DNA of 64,000 nt, from contig NZ_SJSO01000007.1 in NCBI RefSeq assembly GCF_004331735.1, forward strand, positions 248,001 to 312,000, written 5' to 3'. Under the pieces are notes generated by a model that was given only the letters and a program-made list of their open reading frames with translations, made no database searches and was not told the origin of the DNA. This stretch comes from Pedobacter psychrodurus (GTDB lineage Bacteria > Bacteroidota > Bacteroidia > Sphingobacteriales > Sphingobacteriaceae). Shown here one piece after another: positions 42,658 through 52,382 of the stretch. Position numbers and translations under genes: made by a program. Numbering within the stretch: position 1 is the first letter of the stretch; every line of letters starts with the position of its first letter.

Positions 42658-43878
42658 ATGACGGTAAACTACCTTGCATTTGCTATTCCAGCATTTTTTA
42701 TTTTTGTATTTATTGAATTTAAGATCGCTCAGCACCAAAAGAAGTCGAAAATTTTTAAATACGAGAGCACGGTTGCAAATTTTAGCGTAGGTATTGCCGA
42801 AAGATTGTTGAATTTATTTATTGCAGCAAGTTTTTATCAGGTTTATAATTGGGTTTATGTCCATTACGCGATCTTTGATATATCTACTAAATGGTATGTA
42901 TGGATACTATTACTTTTCTCAACAGATCTTGTTTGGTACTGGTATCACAGGCTTGGCCACGAAATTAATTTTTTGTGGGCTGCACATATTGTGCATCACC
43001 AGAGCGAAGAATTTAATTTATCGGCAGCGGCCAGAATTACGACCATTCAAGCCATTTTTCGCAATGTGTTTTGGTGTATATTACCATTAGTTGGTTTTCA
43101 TCCTAACATGATTATCACCATACTTTTAGCTCACGGAGCCTATTCATTTTTTACACACACGCAATTAATCGGTAAACTGGGCTGGCTTGAAAATATATTG
43201 ATTACGCCTTCTTTACATGGTGTTCATCATGCTTCTGACGAAAAATACCTCGATAAAAATTATGGTGACGTTTTTGTGTTCTGGGATAAATTATTCGGTA
43301 CTTTTCAGGCAGAAGAAGAGCCGCCTCAATATGGCTTAACACATCCTATTAAAAGTTATAGTTTCCTTTGGCAGCATTTTCATTACTATTTAGAAATAGG
43401 AGAGGCATACAAACGTGCAAATGGATTTAAGGCCAAGTGGAATGCCATTTTCGGAAGTCCTGCGTTGATGGATCAGAACATCCGGCCTGTTTTAGAAGAA
43501 CGTTACTTTCAAAATAAAAAACAGCATGTTGCTAAGCCTAAGTTTAAAACCTATTTAAATATACAGTTAATAGTAGTGGTTGCAATGCTTACCTGCGCTA
43601 CACTGTTTTATAGTTATTTGACACCATTTAATAAGGGTTCAATACTTATTTTTATCTTAGTTACCTTAATCAATATCGGAGCGCTTTTGGAGCAAAGAAG
43701 GTGGATTTATTATTTGGAATGCTTCAGGCTGATTTTGATTTTCGCTGTCTTTTTCTACACTTTTAATCTGGTAGAATTTTTAATATTTCCTGTGATTATC
43801 TTAATTGCACTGGAACGGACATTCTCTTTACGTAAACTTTACATGAAGCATGTATTTGAGCATGTCAAGGCAGGTTAA
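42658..43878 (+). CDS. Sterol desaturase / fatty-acid hydroxylase superfamily membrane protein
   Basis: The 406-residue protein is very hydrophobic, with at least six membrane segments. Three His boxes bind the di-iron centre: HRLGHE near residue 97, HIVHHQSEEFN near residue 110 and HGVHHASDEKYLDKNYG near residue 190. These enzymes hydroxylate or desaturate lipids using O2 in the membrane; this version with a C-terminal four-helix extension (about 300-400) resembles alkylglycerol-monooxygenase-like proteins of Bacteroidota. Natural substrate unknown. It is a single gene, divergent from the glucokinase-like gene, with a symmetrical promoter element. Confidence 0.92.
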   Translation: MTVNYLAFAIPAFFIFVFIEFKIAQHQKKSKIFKYESTVANFSVGIAERLLNLFIAASFYQVYNWVYVHYAIFDISTKWYVWILLLFSTDLVWYWYHRLGHEINFLWAAHIVHHQSEEFNLSAAARITTIQAIFRNVFWCILPLVGFHPNMIITILLAHGAYSFFTHTQLIGKLGWLENILITPSLHGVHHASDEKYLDKNYGDVFVFWDKLFGTFQAEEEPPQYGLTHPIKSYSFLWQHFHYYLEIGEAYKRANGFKAKWNAIFGSPALMDQNIRPVLEERYFQNKKQHVAKPKFKTYLNIQLIVVVAMLTCATLFYSYLTPFNKGSILIFILVTLINIGALLEQRRWIYYLECFRLILIFAVFFYTFNLVEFLIFPVIILIALERTFSLRKLYMKHVFEHVKAG

Positions 43879-44268
43879 TGGTGTTTCTTTACCTTTCGAT
43901 TTTGGATGATATATAAATGTTACAAGCTGGTGTTTCGTTTTGTTTTCCTATTCACTTTAGTGCCCCATAACTTGTAATGAAATTATTACGCAGTGGATTT
44001 GTGTCGACGATTTAATTAATTGTTTACCTCATTTTCTTTTCTTAATAACAATCAGTCCATTTTTTTATTACTTTTTTGCAAAATTCGTTTATTGCATTCC
44101 CTTTGCAATTGTCAATATTTATGTCTGTTTAAACATTCAATTAAAAAATATTTCCTGGCAATTTATTTTATTGTTTTTAGTTTCGATTTGTTTTGTTAAT
44201 TTTATTAACGAAATATATAGTAAGTTAAAATAAATAAATCGCAACATATTTGGGTTGCTTTCAATACG

Positions 44269-44295
44269 TTAATGTTCACTTAATATATTTTTAAC
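44269..44295 (+). promoter_or_regulatory. Pho-box-like triple direct repeat upstream of susC-like gene
   Basis: TTAAT (44269), TTAAT (44280) and TTAAC (44291) start exactly 11 bases apart, the helical period of PhoB/PhoP sites in other phyla. The last repeat ends 10 bases before TTACTTTG (44306-44313), a near -7 box, giving an activator position of about -51 to -25. Confidence 0.45.
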
Positions 44296-44344
44296 ATAAA
44301 CAGGCTTACTTTGCCCGCAAATCCGGACAAAATAAATCGAACAT

Positions 44345-44455
44345 ATGAACCCTATTACTAACCGGATATACTATAATAATTATGATCAAAAATTTTACTC
44401 AACAGATTTCGTGGCATCAGTGCGTTCTGCATGTAAAGCAAAGCAGTCCCGATAA
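44345..44455 (+). CDS. Possible 36-residue upstream ORF in the susC leader
   Basis: ATG 44345 to TAA 44453-44455 reads MNPITNRIYYNNYDQKFYST and ends VRSACKAKQSR. It lies between the predicted transcription start (about 44320) and the susC-like start (44484) and contains the alternative start at 44382 in another frame. It may be a leader peptide or chance; no homologue is recalled. Confidence 0.25.
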   Translation: MNPITNRIYYNNYDQKFYSTDFVASVRSACKAKQSR

Positions 44456-44483
44456 TCACCTAAAGCAGAGCAGTACTTTTTTT

Positions 44484-47400
44484 ATGAGTAAACTAAAACG
44501 CTTTAGCCTTTTGGTGTATGCCATAATAATACAGCTAATTTGTATTAATGAAGGTTTTGCGCAAACTCCGGCACAAAATATTGTAATCAAAGGTACCGTA
44601 TTGGATGATCAGGATGGGCAAATATTAATTGGAACAACAATAACGGATAACAATAAAAAGTTTTTAGGAGTGACCAATGAGAAGGGGAATTATACTATCA
44701 GTATTGCTAAGGGAACTACTGTTCTTTATAATATGGTGGGCTATTCAACTTTGCGGAAAACGTTTAATAATAGCGAAAACAATGCTACGATAAGGCTGGC
44801 TTCATCTACCAGTCAGTTAAATGATGTGGTTGTTACGGCATTAGGCATAAAGCGTGAGGAAAAATCGTTAGGTTATGCAGTTTCTAAATTAGATAGTACG
44901 GCCTTTACCAATGCGGTTTCTAGTAACTGGACAGATGCTTTATCGGGCAAAGTTGCAGGTTTAAATTTGGTTAGAAATAGTGGCCCAGCCGGTTCAAATA
45001 AAATTATTCTTCGTGGTGAAAATAATTTGACAGGAGATAACGAAGCCTTAATTGTAATTGATGGCGTTGTGGCGAGTAGTTCGGCAAGGCGTACAGGCGG
45101 TACAGGAGGCGGTGTTTACGGTACATCAGGAGATATTATGCCTGCCGATTTTGGTAGTGGATTAAATGATTTAAATCCTGATGATATAGAAAATGTAACC
45201 GTATTGAAGGGGCCTGCTGCATCAGCATTGTATGGACAGCGTGGAGCAAATGGGGCCATCATCATCACAACAAAATCTGCCAGCTTAAATAAAAAGAAAG
45301 TTAATATCTCCTTTACTTCAAACAGTGCATGGGAAGAAATTAACAAAAGTCCTGATAGGCAAACACAATACGGCGCTGGGGTATCTGGCAATTCATATTA
45401 CTCATATGGAGCGAGTGCCGATGGAGCAAACACCAATTCTACAAGTTCTACTTATGGCCCTGAGTTTTCTCCCGGAGCGATGTTTTTTCAATATGACCCT
45501 GCAACCAGAGCGCAAGGATTAACCAGAACACCATGGGTGGCAACTCCTGATCCAATTGATGCATTTTTTAAAACCGGTTTCGAATCATCCAATTCATTTG
45601 GTATAGATGGTACTTATAAAAAAGTGGGTTTACGCTTCTCTGCAAGCCATGGCAATAACGAATGGATTGTGCCAAATACAGGTTTGGAGCGAACTACTGC
45701 TGCATTAAATATTACAAGTAACGTAACTAAAAAACTAAACATTAACGCCAAGGTGCAATATAGCAATAGAAAAAGCGATAATTTACCAGCCACGGGTTAT
45801 GGTAATCAGTCGTTAATGTATTGGTTTATGTTTGCACAACCAAATATGAATATTGATTGGTATAAAGATTATTGGGCAACAAACTTAGTTTACAGACAGT
45901 TTACAAATTTAACTACCACTTTCCCTGAAGGCCCATATGCTATATCAGAGCAATATTTGAACGGACAAAGACGGAATGGTTGGTTAGGAAACATCCAAGC
46001 GACTTATAGATTTACGGATGCATTGAGTTTAATGCTTAGAGCATCGGGAGATTTGAATAATGATGTTCGCGAAACTCTTCGCCCCTGGGATGCTGCAGGT
46101 AATAAATTCGCACATGGTTCTTATCGCGTTGCGGATATACGATCTTACGAAATAAGTGCCGATTTTTTATTAAAGTATAATAAACAATTAACTAAAGATA
46201 TTCAGCTTACTGCTAATTTAGGTGGTAGCCAAATGCGTAATCAATACAACAAGCTAGAAAAAAGAGCTGATGGATTAGTTATTCCAAATTTTTATGAGTT
46301 AAGCAATAACGAAAATCCTTTAGTTTATGCCCCCGATACGGCACAATACAGGCTCAATAGCTTTTATGCTTTAGCTTCTTTAAGCTTTAAAAACTACCTT
46401 TATTTAGATATAACAGCCCGTCAGGATTGGAACAGTACATTAGCAACAATTACTAGAACTGATAATGTTGGTTTTTTCTATCCTTCTGCAAGTTTGGCTT
46501 TTGTTGCTTCCGATTTTTGGAAACTACCAAAGGTAATCAGCTTTGCTAAATTAAGAGCCTCTATTGCCAGTGTTGGTAGTGGTGGCACCACGCCTTACAG
46601 AACTGCTTATAATTATTTGTACGCAGCAGATGGTATTTACCCTGATAGTGCGATGAATAATCCACGTGTTTTGCCAAATCCCGATTTAAAGCCACTAAAA
46701 ACGACCACAATTGAGCTTGGTTTAGATTTAAAATTATTTAACAACCGATTAAACTTTGATTTTGCAGCGTATAGCGGAAACACCAAAAATCAGATTTTGA
46801 GTCGCATTGTTGATAAGGCTTCCGGTTATAATGTTCAAGTAATAAATGTGGGTAGGGTAGATAATAAAGGCATTGAGCTTGCTATAAATGCTACACCACT
46901 AAAATCTCGCACTTTTAAATGGGAGGTAAATGCAAACTTCTCGGCCAATAGAAATAAAATTAGGGAACTGGCAGATAGTTCAGTGGTGTTACGTACTGGT
47001 GCGCTAGGTGGCGGACAAGTGGTTGCCAATGTTGGCGGTAGCATGGGCGATATGTATGGTAGAGGTTATTTACGTTCACCAGATGGGCAAATAGTTTTTA
47101 ATCCGACCACAGGAGTAGCGCTGGAAAATCCTAATTTGCTGTATTTAGGTAACACAATACCTCAATTTAGGTTTGGTTTTGGCACTAGTATTACTTATAA
47201 AAATGTTAGTGTTAGTGCATTGTTTGATGCACAATTAGGCGCAGTTGGGCATTCTTTAACATTTTCTAGAATGGCATCGTTAGGTAAACATAGTATTACC
47301 TTGCCAGGAAGATATAATGGCGTAGTTGGCGACGGGGTACTTCTAAATCCTGATGGAACATACCGTAAAAATGATGTGGTAGCCACCGATATGAATGCCT

Positions 47401-47696
47401 ATTACGAATCAATTTATGGTAGTGGGCAAGCAGAAGGAAGTGTATTTAGAACGGATTACTTAAAATTTAGAGAAGCAAATTTAACATACAATTTTGGGCA
47501 AAAAGTGCTTAAAAGTATAGGTTTTACTAAATTGAGTCTAGGTGTTTATGGGCGTAACTTATTTATTTGGTCGCCTTGGCCAGCTTTCGATCCCGAGTTT
47601 GGAACATTAGCGGGAGGAGATATAGTTCAAGGTTTTGAAACAGGCCAATTGCCTTCAACCAGAACTTTTGGAGCCCGTTTAGTAGTTGGACTTTAA
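44484..47696 (+). CDS. SusC/RagA-type TonB-dependent outer-membrane transporter
   Basis: The start at ATG 44484 begins a signal peptide (MSKLKRFSLLVYAIIIQLIC, cleaved after GFAQ); the frame to 44382 adds 34 residues without function. The product has about 1,070 residues: carboxypeptidase-like domain (about 30-110, IVIKGTVLDDQDG), TonB plug (DALSGKVAGLNLVRNSGPAG; LKGPAASALYGQRGANGAII) and a large beta-barrel ending in FGARLVVGL with the terminal Leu. It imports a substrate too large for porins, with the SusD-like partner as lid. The stop is 11 bases before the SusD start. Downstream phosphoesterases suggest organophosphate rather than glycan substrates. Confidence 0.96.
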   Translation: MSKLKRFSLLVYAIIIQLICINEGFAQTPAQNIVIKGTVLDDQDGQILIGTTITDNNKKFLGVTNEKGNYTISIAKGTTVLYNMVGYSTLRKTFNNSENNATIRLASSTSQLNDVVVTALGIKREEKSLGYAVSKLDSTAFTNAVSSNWTDALSGKVAGLNLVRNSGPAGSNKIILRGENNLTGDNEALIVIDGVVASSSARRTGGTGGGVYGTSGDIMPADFGSGLNDLNPDDIENVTVLKGPAASALYGQRGANGAIIITTKSASLNKKKVNISFTSNSAWEEINKSPDRQTQYGAGVSGNSYYSYGASADGANTNSTSSTYGPEFSPGAMFFQYDPATRAQGLTRTPWVATPDPIDAFFKTGFESSNSFGIDGTYKKVGLRFSASHGNNEWIVPNTGLERTTAALNITSNVTKKLNINAKVQYSNRKSDNLPATGYGNQSLMYWFMFAQPNMNIDWYKDYWATNLVYRQFTNLTTTFPEGPYAISEQYLNGQRRNGWLGNIQATYRFTDALSLMLRASGDLNNDVRETLRPWDAAGNKFAHGSYRVADIRSYEISADFLLKYNKQLTKDIQLTANLGGSQMRNQYNKLEKRADGLVIPNFYELSNNENPLVYAPDTAQYRLNSFYALASLSFKNYLYLDITARQDWNSTLATITRTDNVGFFYPSASLAFVASDFWKLPKVISFAKLRASIASVGSGGTTPYRTAYNYLYAADGIYPDSAMNNPRVLPNPDLKPLKTTTIELGLDLKLFNNRLNFDFAAYSGNTKNQILSRIVDKASGYNVQVINVGRVDNKGIELAINATPLKSRTFKWEVNANFSANRNKIRELADSSVVLRTGALGGGQVVANVGGSMGDMYGRGYLRSPDGQIVFNPTTGVALENPNLLYLGNTIPQFRFGFGTSITYKNVSVSALFDAQLGAVGHSLTFSRMASLGKHSITLPGRYNGVVGDGVLLNPDGTYRKNDVVATDMNAYYESIYGSGQAEGSVFRTDYLKFREANLTYNFGQKVLKSIGFTKLSLGVYGRNLFIWSPWPAFDPEFGTLAGGDIVQGFETGQLPSTRTFGARLVVGL

Positions 47697-47706
47697 TTTT
47701 ATCAAC

Positions 47707-49272
47707 ATGAAAAATTATAAACAAACATTAGCATATACTTTTTTAGCCATTATTGGTTTAACCTTTAATTCTTGTACAAAAGACTTTACCGGAGTTAATA
47801 CCGATCCTATTGGCAAGAGCACAACAACAGCAAACCAATTATTAGCACCTGCTTTAGTTGGTGTTCTTAACGCAAATATGAACAGAAATTGGAATTTTAA
47901 TAACCAACTAATGCAAGTTACGGTTGAAATTAACGATTCGGAAGGTCGTGTTTTTAGGTACGATGTACGAAGAACACAGGCAGATTATACCTGGAACAAT
48001 TGGTACTTATTTTTAACTGATTTAAAAGATATTTATACCATTGCCAGCAAGCCAGAATCGCTAAACAAATCATATCAAGGCATATCACTTGTTGCTCAAA
48101 CTTGGGTATCTCAATTATTAACTGATACTTATGGAGATGTACCTTATAGCGAAGCCAATTTAGGTAAAGAGGGAAACGTACAACCTAAATTTGACAGACA
48201 AAAAGATATTTATGCTGATATGTTTGCCAAATTAGAACAAGCTAACCAACTTTTAAAAGAGGGCACGCCAATTAATACCACTGGCGATCCTGTTTTTCAA
48301 GGCGATGTTTCAAAATGGAGAAGGTTTTGCAACTCGTTATATTTACGATTATTATTAAGGGCATCGGGCAAAGCCGAAGTTGCGCCAACTATAATTGCCA
48401 AAATAAAACAAATTGTTGATGGCAACCCATCAGAATATCCGATAATGCAAAATAATACCCACACGGCTAAAATTTTATGGAACGGAACAAACAGCAGTAC
48501 GGCAGTTTTTTCATCACCATTTATGGTAAATATTAGAGCTGCTGATTTCAGAGGAATTCCTATTTGCAATTTCTTTTTGGGTAATCTGGTAACATGGGAT
48601 GACCCCCGTATGAATAGTAATTTAACAGGTAACAATGTTAATCGTTTTTGTATAGATGCTGCACCAAATGGTGGTTTTGTTGGTATTCCAAGTGGTTATG
48701 CTCAGGGATCTGGTCTTACGGTTTTATCTCACTTTAATTCTGATGCTGAAAATAAGCCCACCTTACAAACTGATCGTTTTACAGGTATAATTATGAATGC
48801 TGCCGAAGTTGATTTTATTTTGGCAGAAGCTGCTGCAAGAGGATGGATTAGTGGCCCAACTGAAAAATATTACTACAAAGGAATGGTTGATGCGATAAAT
48901 TATTGGTTGCCAAATTACATCAGTACAACAACTGATAGTAGGTTTATTGATTATGTACAGGCAGCCAATTTAGATTGGGATTCAACACTTCCATTGGATA
49001 ATACCACATCCGGAAATAGTCAGTTAGAAATGATTCATATACAAAAATACTACGCAATGTTTTTGGTGGATTTTCAGCAATGGTTTGAATATCGCCGTAC
49101 CGGGCATCCTATTTTACCAAAAGGACCCGGTTTGGTTAACAACCAAAAAATGCCAGCAAGGTTAAATTATCCAGTGGTAACACAATCAACAAATCCAACT
49201 AGTTATAATAATGCAATAGCTGCACAAGGTGCTGATGACATAAATACCTTAATGTGGTGGCAGAAACCATAA
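47707..49272 (+). CDS. SusD/RagB-type outer-membrane substrate-binding lipoprotein
   Basis: The start at ATG 47707 gives about 521 residues with lipobox TFNSC near residue 22. The body has a helical TPR-like fold typical of the SusD_2/RagB group: YTWNNWYLFLTDLKDIYTIA, LVAQTWVSQLLTDTYGDVPY and QLEMIHIQKYYAMFLVDFQQWFEYRRTG are recognisable family phrases. It sits on the cell surface as the lid of the SusC pore. Its partner is the preceding gene. The substrate class cannot be read from sequence; context suggests phosphate esters. Confidence 0.95.
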   Translation: MKNYKQTLAYTFLAIIGLTFNSCTKDFTGVNTDPIGKSTTTANQLLAPALVGVLNANMNRNWNFNNQLMQVTVEINDSEGRVFRYDVRRTQADYTWNNWYLFLTDLKDIYTIASKPESLNKSYQGISLVAQTWVSQLLTDTYGDVPYSEANLGKEGNVQPKFDRQKDIYADMFAKLEQANQLLKEGTPINTTGDPVFQGDVSKWRRFCNSLYLRLLLRASGKAEVAPTIIAKIKQIVDGNPSEYPIMQNNTHTAKILWNGTNSSTAVFSSPFMVNIRAADFRGIPICNFFLGNLVTWDDPRMNSNLTGNNVNRFCIDAAPNGGFVGIPSGYAQGSGLTVLSHFNSDAENKPTLQTDRFTGIIMNAAEVDFILAEAAARGWISGPTEKYYYKGMVDAINYWLPNYISTTTDSRFIDYVQAANLDWDSTLPLDNTTSGNSQLEMIHIQKYYAMFLVDFQQWFEYRRTGHPILPKGPGLVNNQKMPARLNYPVVTQSTNPTSYNNAIAAQGADDINTLMWWQKP

Positions 49273-49296
49273 TTATTAAAATTGAGTTAAAAAGTT

Positions 49297-50859
49297 ATGA
49301 ATAAAATAATAAGAAATATGCTGTTTGCACTAGGGTGTATTGCAGTTATAATAAGTTGTAAAAGAGATACCGATTACGTATTATCAACACCGAGTATGTT
49401 TATCCCAAATGTTGATTTACGCAAAATTTATAAAAATACCGAAGTAACGCTTACAACCGAAAATATGCGTGGGGCCAGTATGGTTAAAGGGCAGGTAATT
49501 TCTAATCATTCTACCAATAATTTGCCATCGGGTTTGCTCATCATTCAAAATACTAGAATTGTTGGTGGGCTAGATTCATTAAGAGGTATTGCCATAAACA
49601 TTGGTGTCGATGCCGCAAAATATGTTCCTGGCGATTCTGTTCATGTTAAAATTGAAGGTGGAGTGTTGAAACGTGTTGATGGTACGTTACAAATTATGGG
49701 CAAAACTGCTGCTGATGTTACTAAAATTGCTTCAGGTAAAACTTTATATATTTCGAGAGGATATGGCAATCTAATAGCTACTTATCCAGATAGGTACGAA
49801 TGTACTTTGCTAACTATTTATAAATGTACATTCAATCCAACATTATCTGTTACAGAAACCTTAGCAGGCGATAAAGTTTTAAATGATGGTACAAATGATT
49901 TCGGATTCTATACCGATCCAAAAGCGTCATTTGCATCTGTAAAGCCACCATATTCTGGTAATTATAAAGGGATAATAATCAATAAAATCGTTAATGATAA
50001 AATACTTCCACAACTACGTATAACTAATGCTAATGATATTGGCGCTTTAAGCACTAACATTGATGCTCCTGAATGTGTAATTTCAGGCTTTATAAGTGAT
50101 GTAAATGGTGGTGATGGCAACAATGAATACGTTCAGCTCAGGGCTACTAAAGATATTAATTTTGCCAACACGCCTTTTTCTTTAATAGTTTCTAATAATG
50201 CTGGAGCATCTGTACCAACGGGTGTACCAGCACAAGGTTGGGCAACTGGCCAGCAGCGTACTTACAAAATAAATCTAACTTCTGGCACTGTAAGCAAAGG
50301 CGATTTTTTTTATGTTGGTGGTATAAATAAATTAATTAACGGCGCTAATTCTACATCAATTGCCTCATCAAAATGGATTAGGGCATTAGATTATAATAAG
50401 GTGAGCGATCGTTTTAACTCAGCTAGTACAGTTACTGGTAATGCCACCACCGGTTTAATGGCAAATAGTGGTAATGCATTCGGGATGGCAGTATTTAGAG
50501 GTATTGAGGTTACCGGAGCTACTGTACCTATCGATGTATTGTGGGTTAGTACTGGTGGGCTTTTATATCAATCTGGCGGTGCCCCTAATTATGGTGGAGG
50601 TTACAGAATTGGTAATACTGATATTTACGATGTCATTAATCCTCAAAATTTAGTTCCTCAACCTTTTTACAGAGCAGGTACAAATACACAATCGTTAACC
50701 TATTTAACTGCAGATTTAGGCTATTTCTACCTTTTAGGCGGTGCTTATGATACAAAATTAAATAAATGGGTAAAAGCAAGAACGCAAACTCCAATTCTTT
50801 TAACTAAAACCTCAGCACTTACAGATATTGAGCCTGCTAACGCAACTGAAATAAGATAA
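49297..50859 (+). CDS. DUF5689 surface lipoprotein
   Basis: The 520-residue protein has a lipobox AVIISC near residue 21 and then an all-beta body. TLTTENMRGASMVKGQVISN and an OB-like VYVKIEG-type strand pattern fit DUF5689, found in Bacteroidota SusCD loci; the family name is from memory. Several Gly- and Asn-rich strands and TTTGxMANSGNAFGMAVF-like repeats occur. No catalytic motif is visible, so a surface glycan or ligand-binding role is likely. It is 24 bases after the SusD gene, so co-transcribed. Confidence 0.85.
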   Translation: MNKIIRNMLFALGCIAVIISCKRDTDYVLSTPSMFIPNVDLRKIYKNTEVTLTTENMRGASMVKGQVISNHSTNNLPSGLLIIQNTRIVGGLDSLRGIAINIGVDAAKYVPGDSVHVKIEGGVLKRVDGTLQIMGKTAADVTKIASGKTLYISRGYGNLIATYPDRYECTLLTIYKCTFNPTLSVTETLAGDKVLNDGTNDFGFYTDPKASFASVKPPYSGNYKGIIINKIVNDKILPQLRITNANDIGALSTNIDAPECVISGFISDVNGGDGNNEYVQLRATKDINFANTPFSLIVSNNAGASVPTGVPAQGWATGQQRTYKINLTSGTVSKGDFFYVGGINKLINGANSTSIASSKWIRALDYNKVSDRFNSASTVTGNATTGLMANSGNAFGMAVFRGIEVTGATVPIDVLWVSTGGLLYQSGGAPNYGGGYRIGNTDIYDVINPQNLVPQPFYRAGTNTQSLTYLTADLGYFYLLGGAYDTKLNKWVKARTQTPILLTKTSALTDIEPANATEIR

Positions 50860-50955
50860 TAAATTATAAAAAGTTAAAAATATCTATAAAAATCTTTGTC
50901 ATCTGCGGAAGAAATCATTTTATATTCTTCCGCAGTAAGTAAAAAATCATTCATA

Positions 50956-52365
50956 ATGAATAGAAGATCCTTTATTCAAAAATCTGCACTCTTAGGTACA
51001 ACGCTATTTGTTAGTATCAAAGCTTTTTCTTTTTCATCGCTATTAGAAAACAAAATTTCTGGTAGGATATTAAGTAAAGGAAAAGGAATAGCTAACGTTG
51101 TAGTTTCAGATGGCTTTAACGTAGTTCAAACTGATAAATCAGGCTATTACACCATCGAAATTAATCCCCTGGCGAAATTTGTCTGGATTAGCACACCTTC
51201 AGGTTACGAATTTAAAACTGAAAGTTCTATTGCTAAATATTACGAAAGCGCATTAGGAAAAACCAATCTGAATTTTGAGTTAACACCGCTGAAACAAAAT
51301 GACAACCGTCATAATTTTATTATATGGGCCGACCCTCAGGTCAAAAACAAAAAGGATGTTGCGCAGATGATGGAAACTTCAGTTCCGGATACGATAAAAA
51401 TTATCAAGGCAATGGATCCAAAAATTCCTGTTCACGGTATTACCGTTGGCGATATTGTTTGGGATAATCATGAGCTATTTACTGATTATAATGCTGCCGT
51501 TACTAAAATGGGAATTCCATTTTTTCAGGCTTTAGGCAATCACGATATGGATTACAGAATGGGTGGTGATGAAACTTCTGACAAAACCTTTCAGGAGCAT
51601 TACGGTCCAACATATTACTCATTTAACCGCGGAAAAGCACATTATGTTGTGCTAGATGATGTTCGCTATTTAGGCACTGAAAGAAATTATGACGGATTTA
51701 TTTCCCAGGCTCAATTAGATTGGCTGGCAAAAGATTTGAAGTATGTAGCTAAGGACACATTGCTTATCATTAATCTTCACATTCCTGTACATAACGCAGT
51801 TAAGAACAATGCGGACTTTTATGCTGTATTGAATGGATTCACTAATGTTCACATTATGTCGGGCCACACACATTACAATCGCAATGTAATAACCAATGGT
51901 ATTTTCGAACATAATCATGGTACTGTCTGCGGTGCCTGGTGGACAGGCCCTATTTGTGAAGATGGCACTCCAAGAGGTTACGGTGTTTATGAAGTTAACG
52001 GCACGGAGTTGAAATGGTTTTATCAGCCGACAGGCTCAACAAAAAAAGAACAGGTTCATATTTACGTCGATGATTTAACCAACCAGAAGCGACTGATCGC
52101 CAATGTTTGGAATTGGGATCCGGAATGGAAAGTTGAATACTTTTTAGATGGAAAAGCCATGGGTCCGTTAGAACAGCAGAAAGGTTACGATCCCTTATCA
52201 GTAAGTTTATATAAGGGTGATAAATTGCCCGCAGGAAGAACATTTCCCGAGCCAAGCAAAACAGACCATTTATTTGTGGCACATTTTGAACCTTCAATCA
52301 AAAAGATAAAAGTCGTTGCTACTGATAGGTTTGGTGAAAAGTTTGAGGCTGATTTTACGGCTTAA
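50956..52365 (+). CDS. Secreted calcineurin-like metallophosphoesterase
   Basis: The start at ATG 50956 (MNRRSFIQKSALLGTTLFVS) gives 469 residues with a signal sequence; MNRRSF is Tat-like with Arg3-Arg4. Order: an N-terminal Metallophos_N beta domain (SGRILSKGKGIANVVVSDG), the catalytic domain (IIWADPQVKN, VGDIVWDN, GNHDMD, NLHIPVHN, GHTHYNRNV) and a C-terminal beta domain. The first metal motif reads D-P-Q where most enzymes have D-x-H, so metal 1 may be weaker or use another ligand. It should cleave phosphomonoesters or diesters in the periplasm. It supports a phosphate-scavenging role of the locus. Confidence 0.92.
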   Translation: MNRRSFIQKSALLGTTLFVSIKAFSFSSLLENKISGRILSKGKGIANVVVSDGFNVVQTDKSGYYTIEINPLAKFVWISTPSGYEFKTESSIAKYYESALGKTNLNFELTPLKQNDNRHNFIIWADPQVKNKKDVAQMMETSVPDTIKIIKAMDPKIPVHGITVGDIVWDNHELFTDYNAAVTKMGIPFFQALGNHDMDYRMGGDETSDKTFQEHYGPTYYSFNRGKAHYVVLDDVRYLGTERNYDGFISQAQLDWLAKDLKYVAKDTLLIINLHIPVHNAVKNNADFYAVLNGFTNVHIMSGHTHYNRNVITNGIFEHNHGTVCGAWWTGPICEDGTPRGYGVYEVNGTELKWFYQPTGSTKKEQVHIYVDDLTNQKRLIANVWNWDPEWKVEYFLDGKAMGPLEQQKGYDPLSVSLYKGDKLPAGRTFPEPSKTDHLFVAHFEPSIKKIKVVATDRFGEKFEADFTA

Positions 52366-52382
52366 TTTAATAAGAAAACATT

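Larger units (their letters stand above)
43879..44483. other. 605-base upstream region of the SusC operon
   Basis: This is the longest non-coding stretch and is very AT-rich. It holds three phased TTAAY repeats (44269-44295), a -7-like box TTACTTTG (44306-44313), a small upstream ORF (44345-44455), two 14-base direct repeats (44434-44447 and 44461-44474) and a short hairpin GCAAC/GTTGC (44241-44257). No terminator is obvious for the preceding gene. Confidence 0.55.

Noticed and set aside
44382..44483. N-terminal extension of the SusC gene (34 codons)
   Set aside because: The extension has no signal-peptide character; the ATG at 44484 opens a normal signal peptide.
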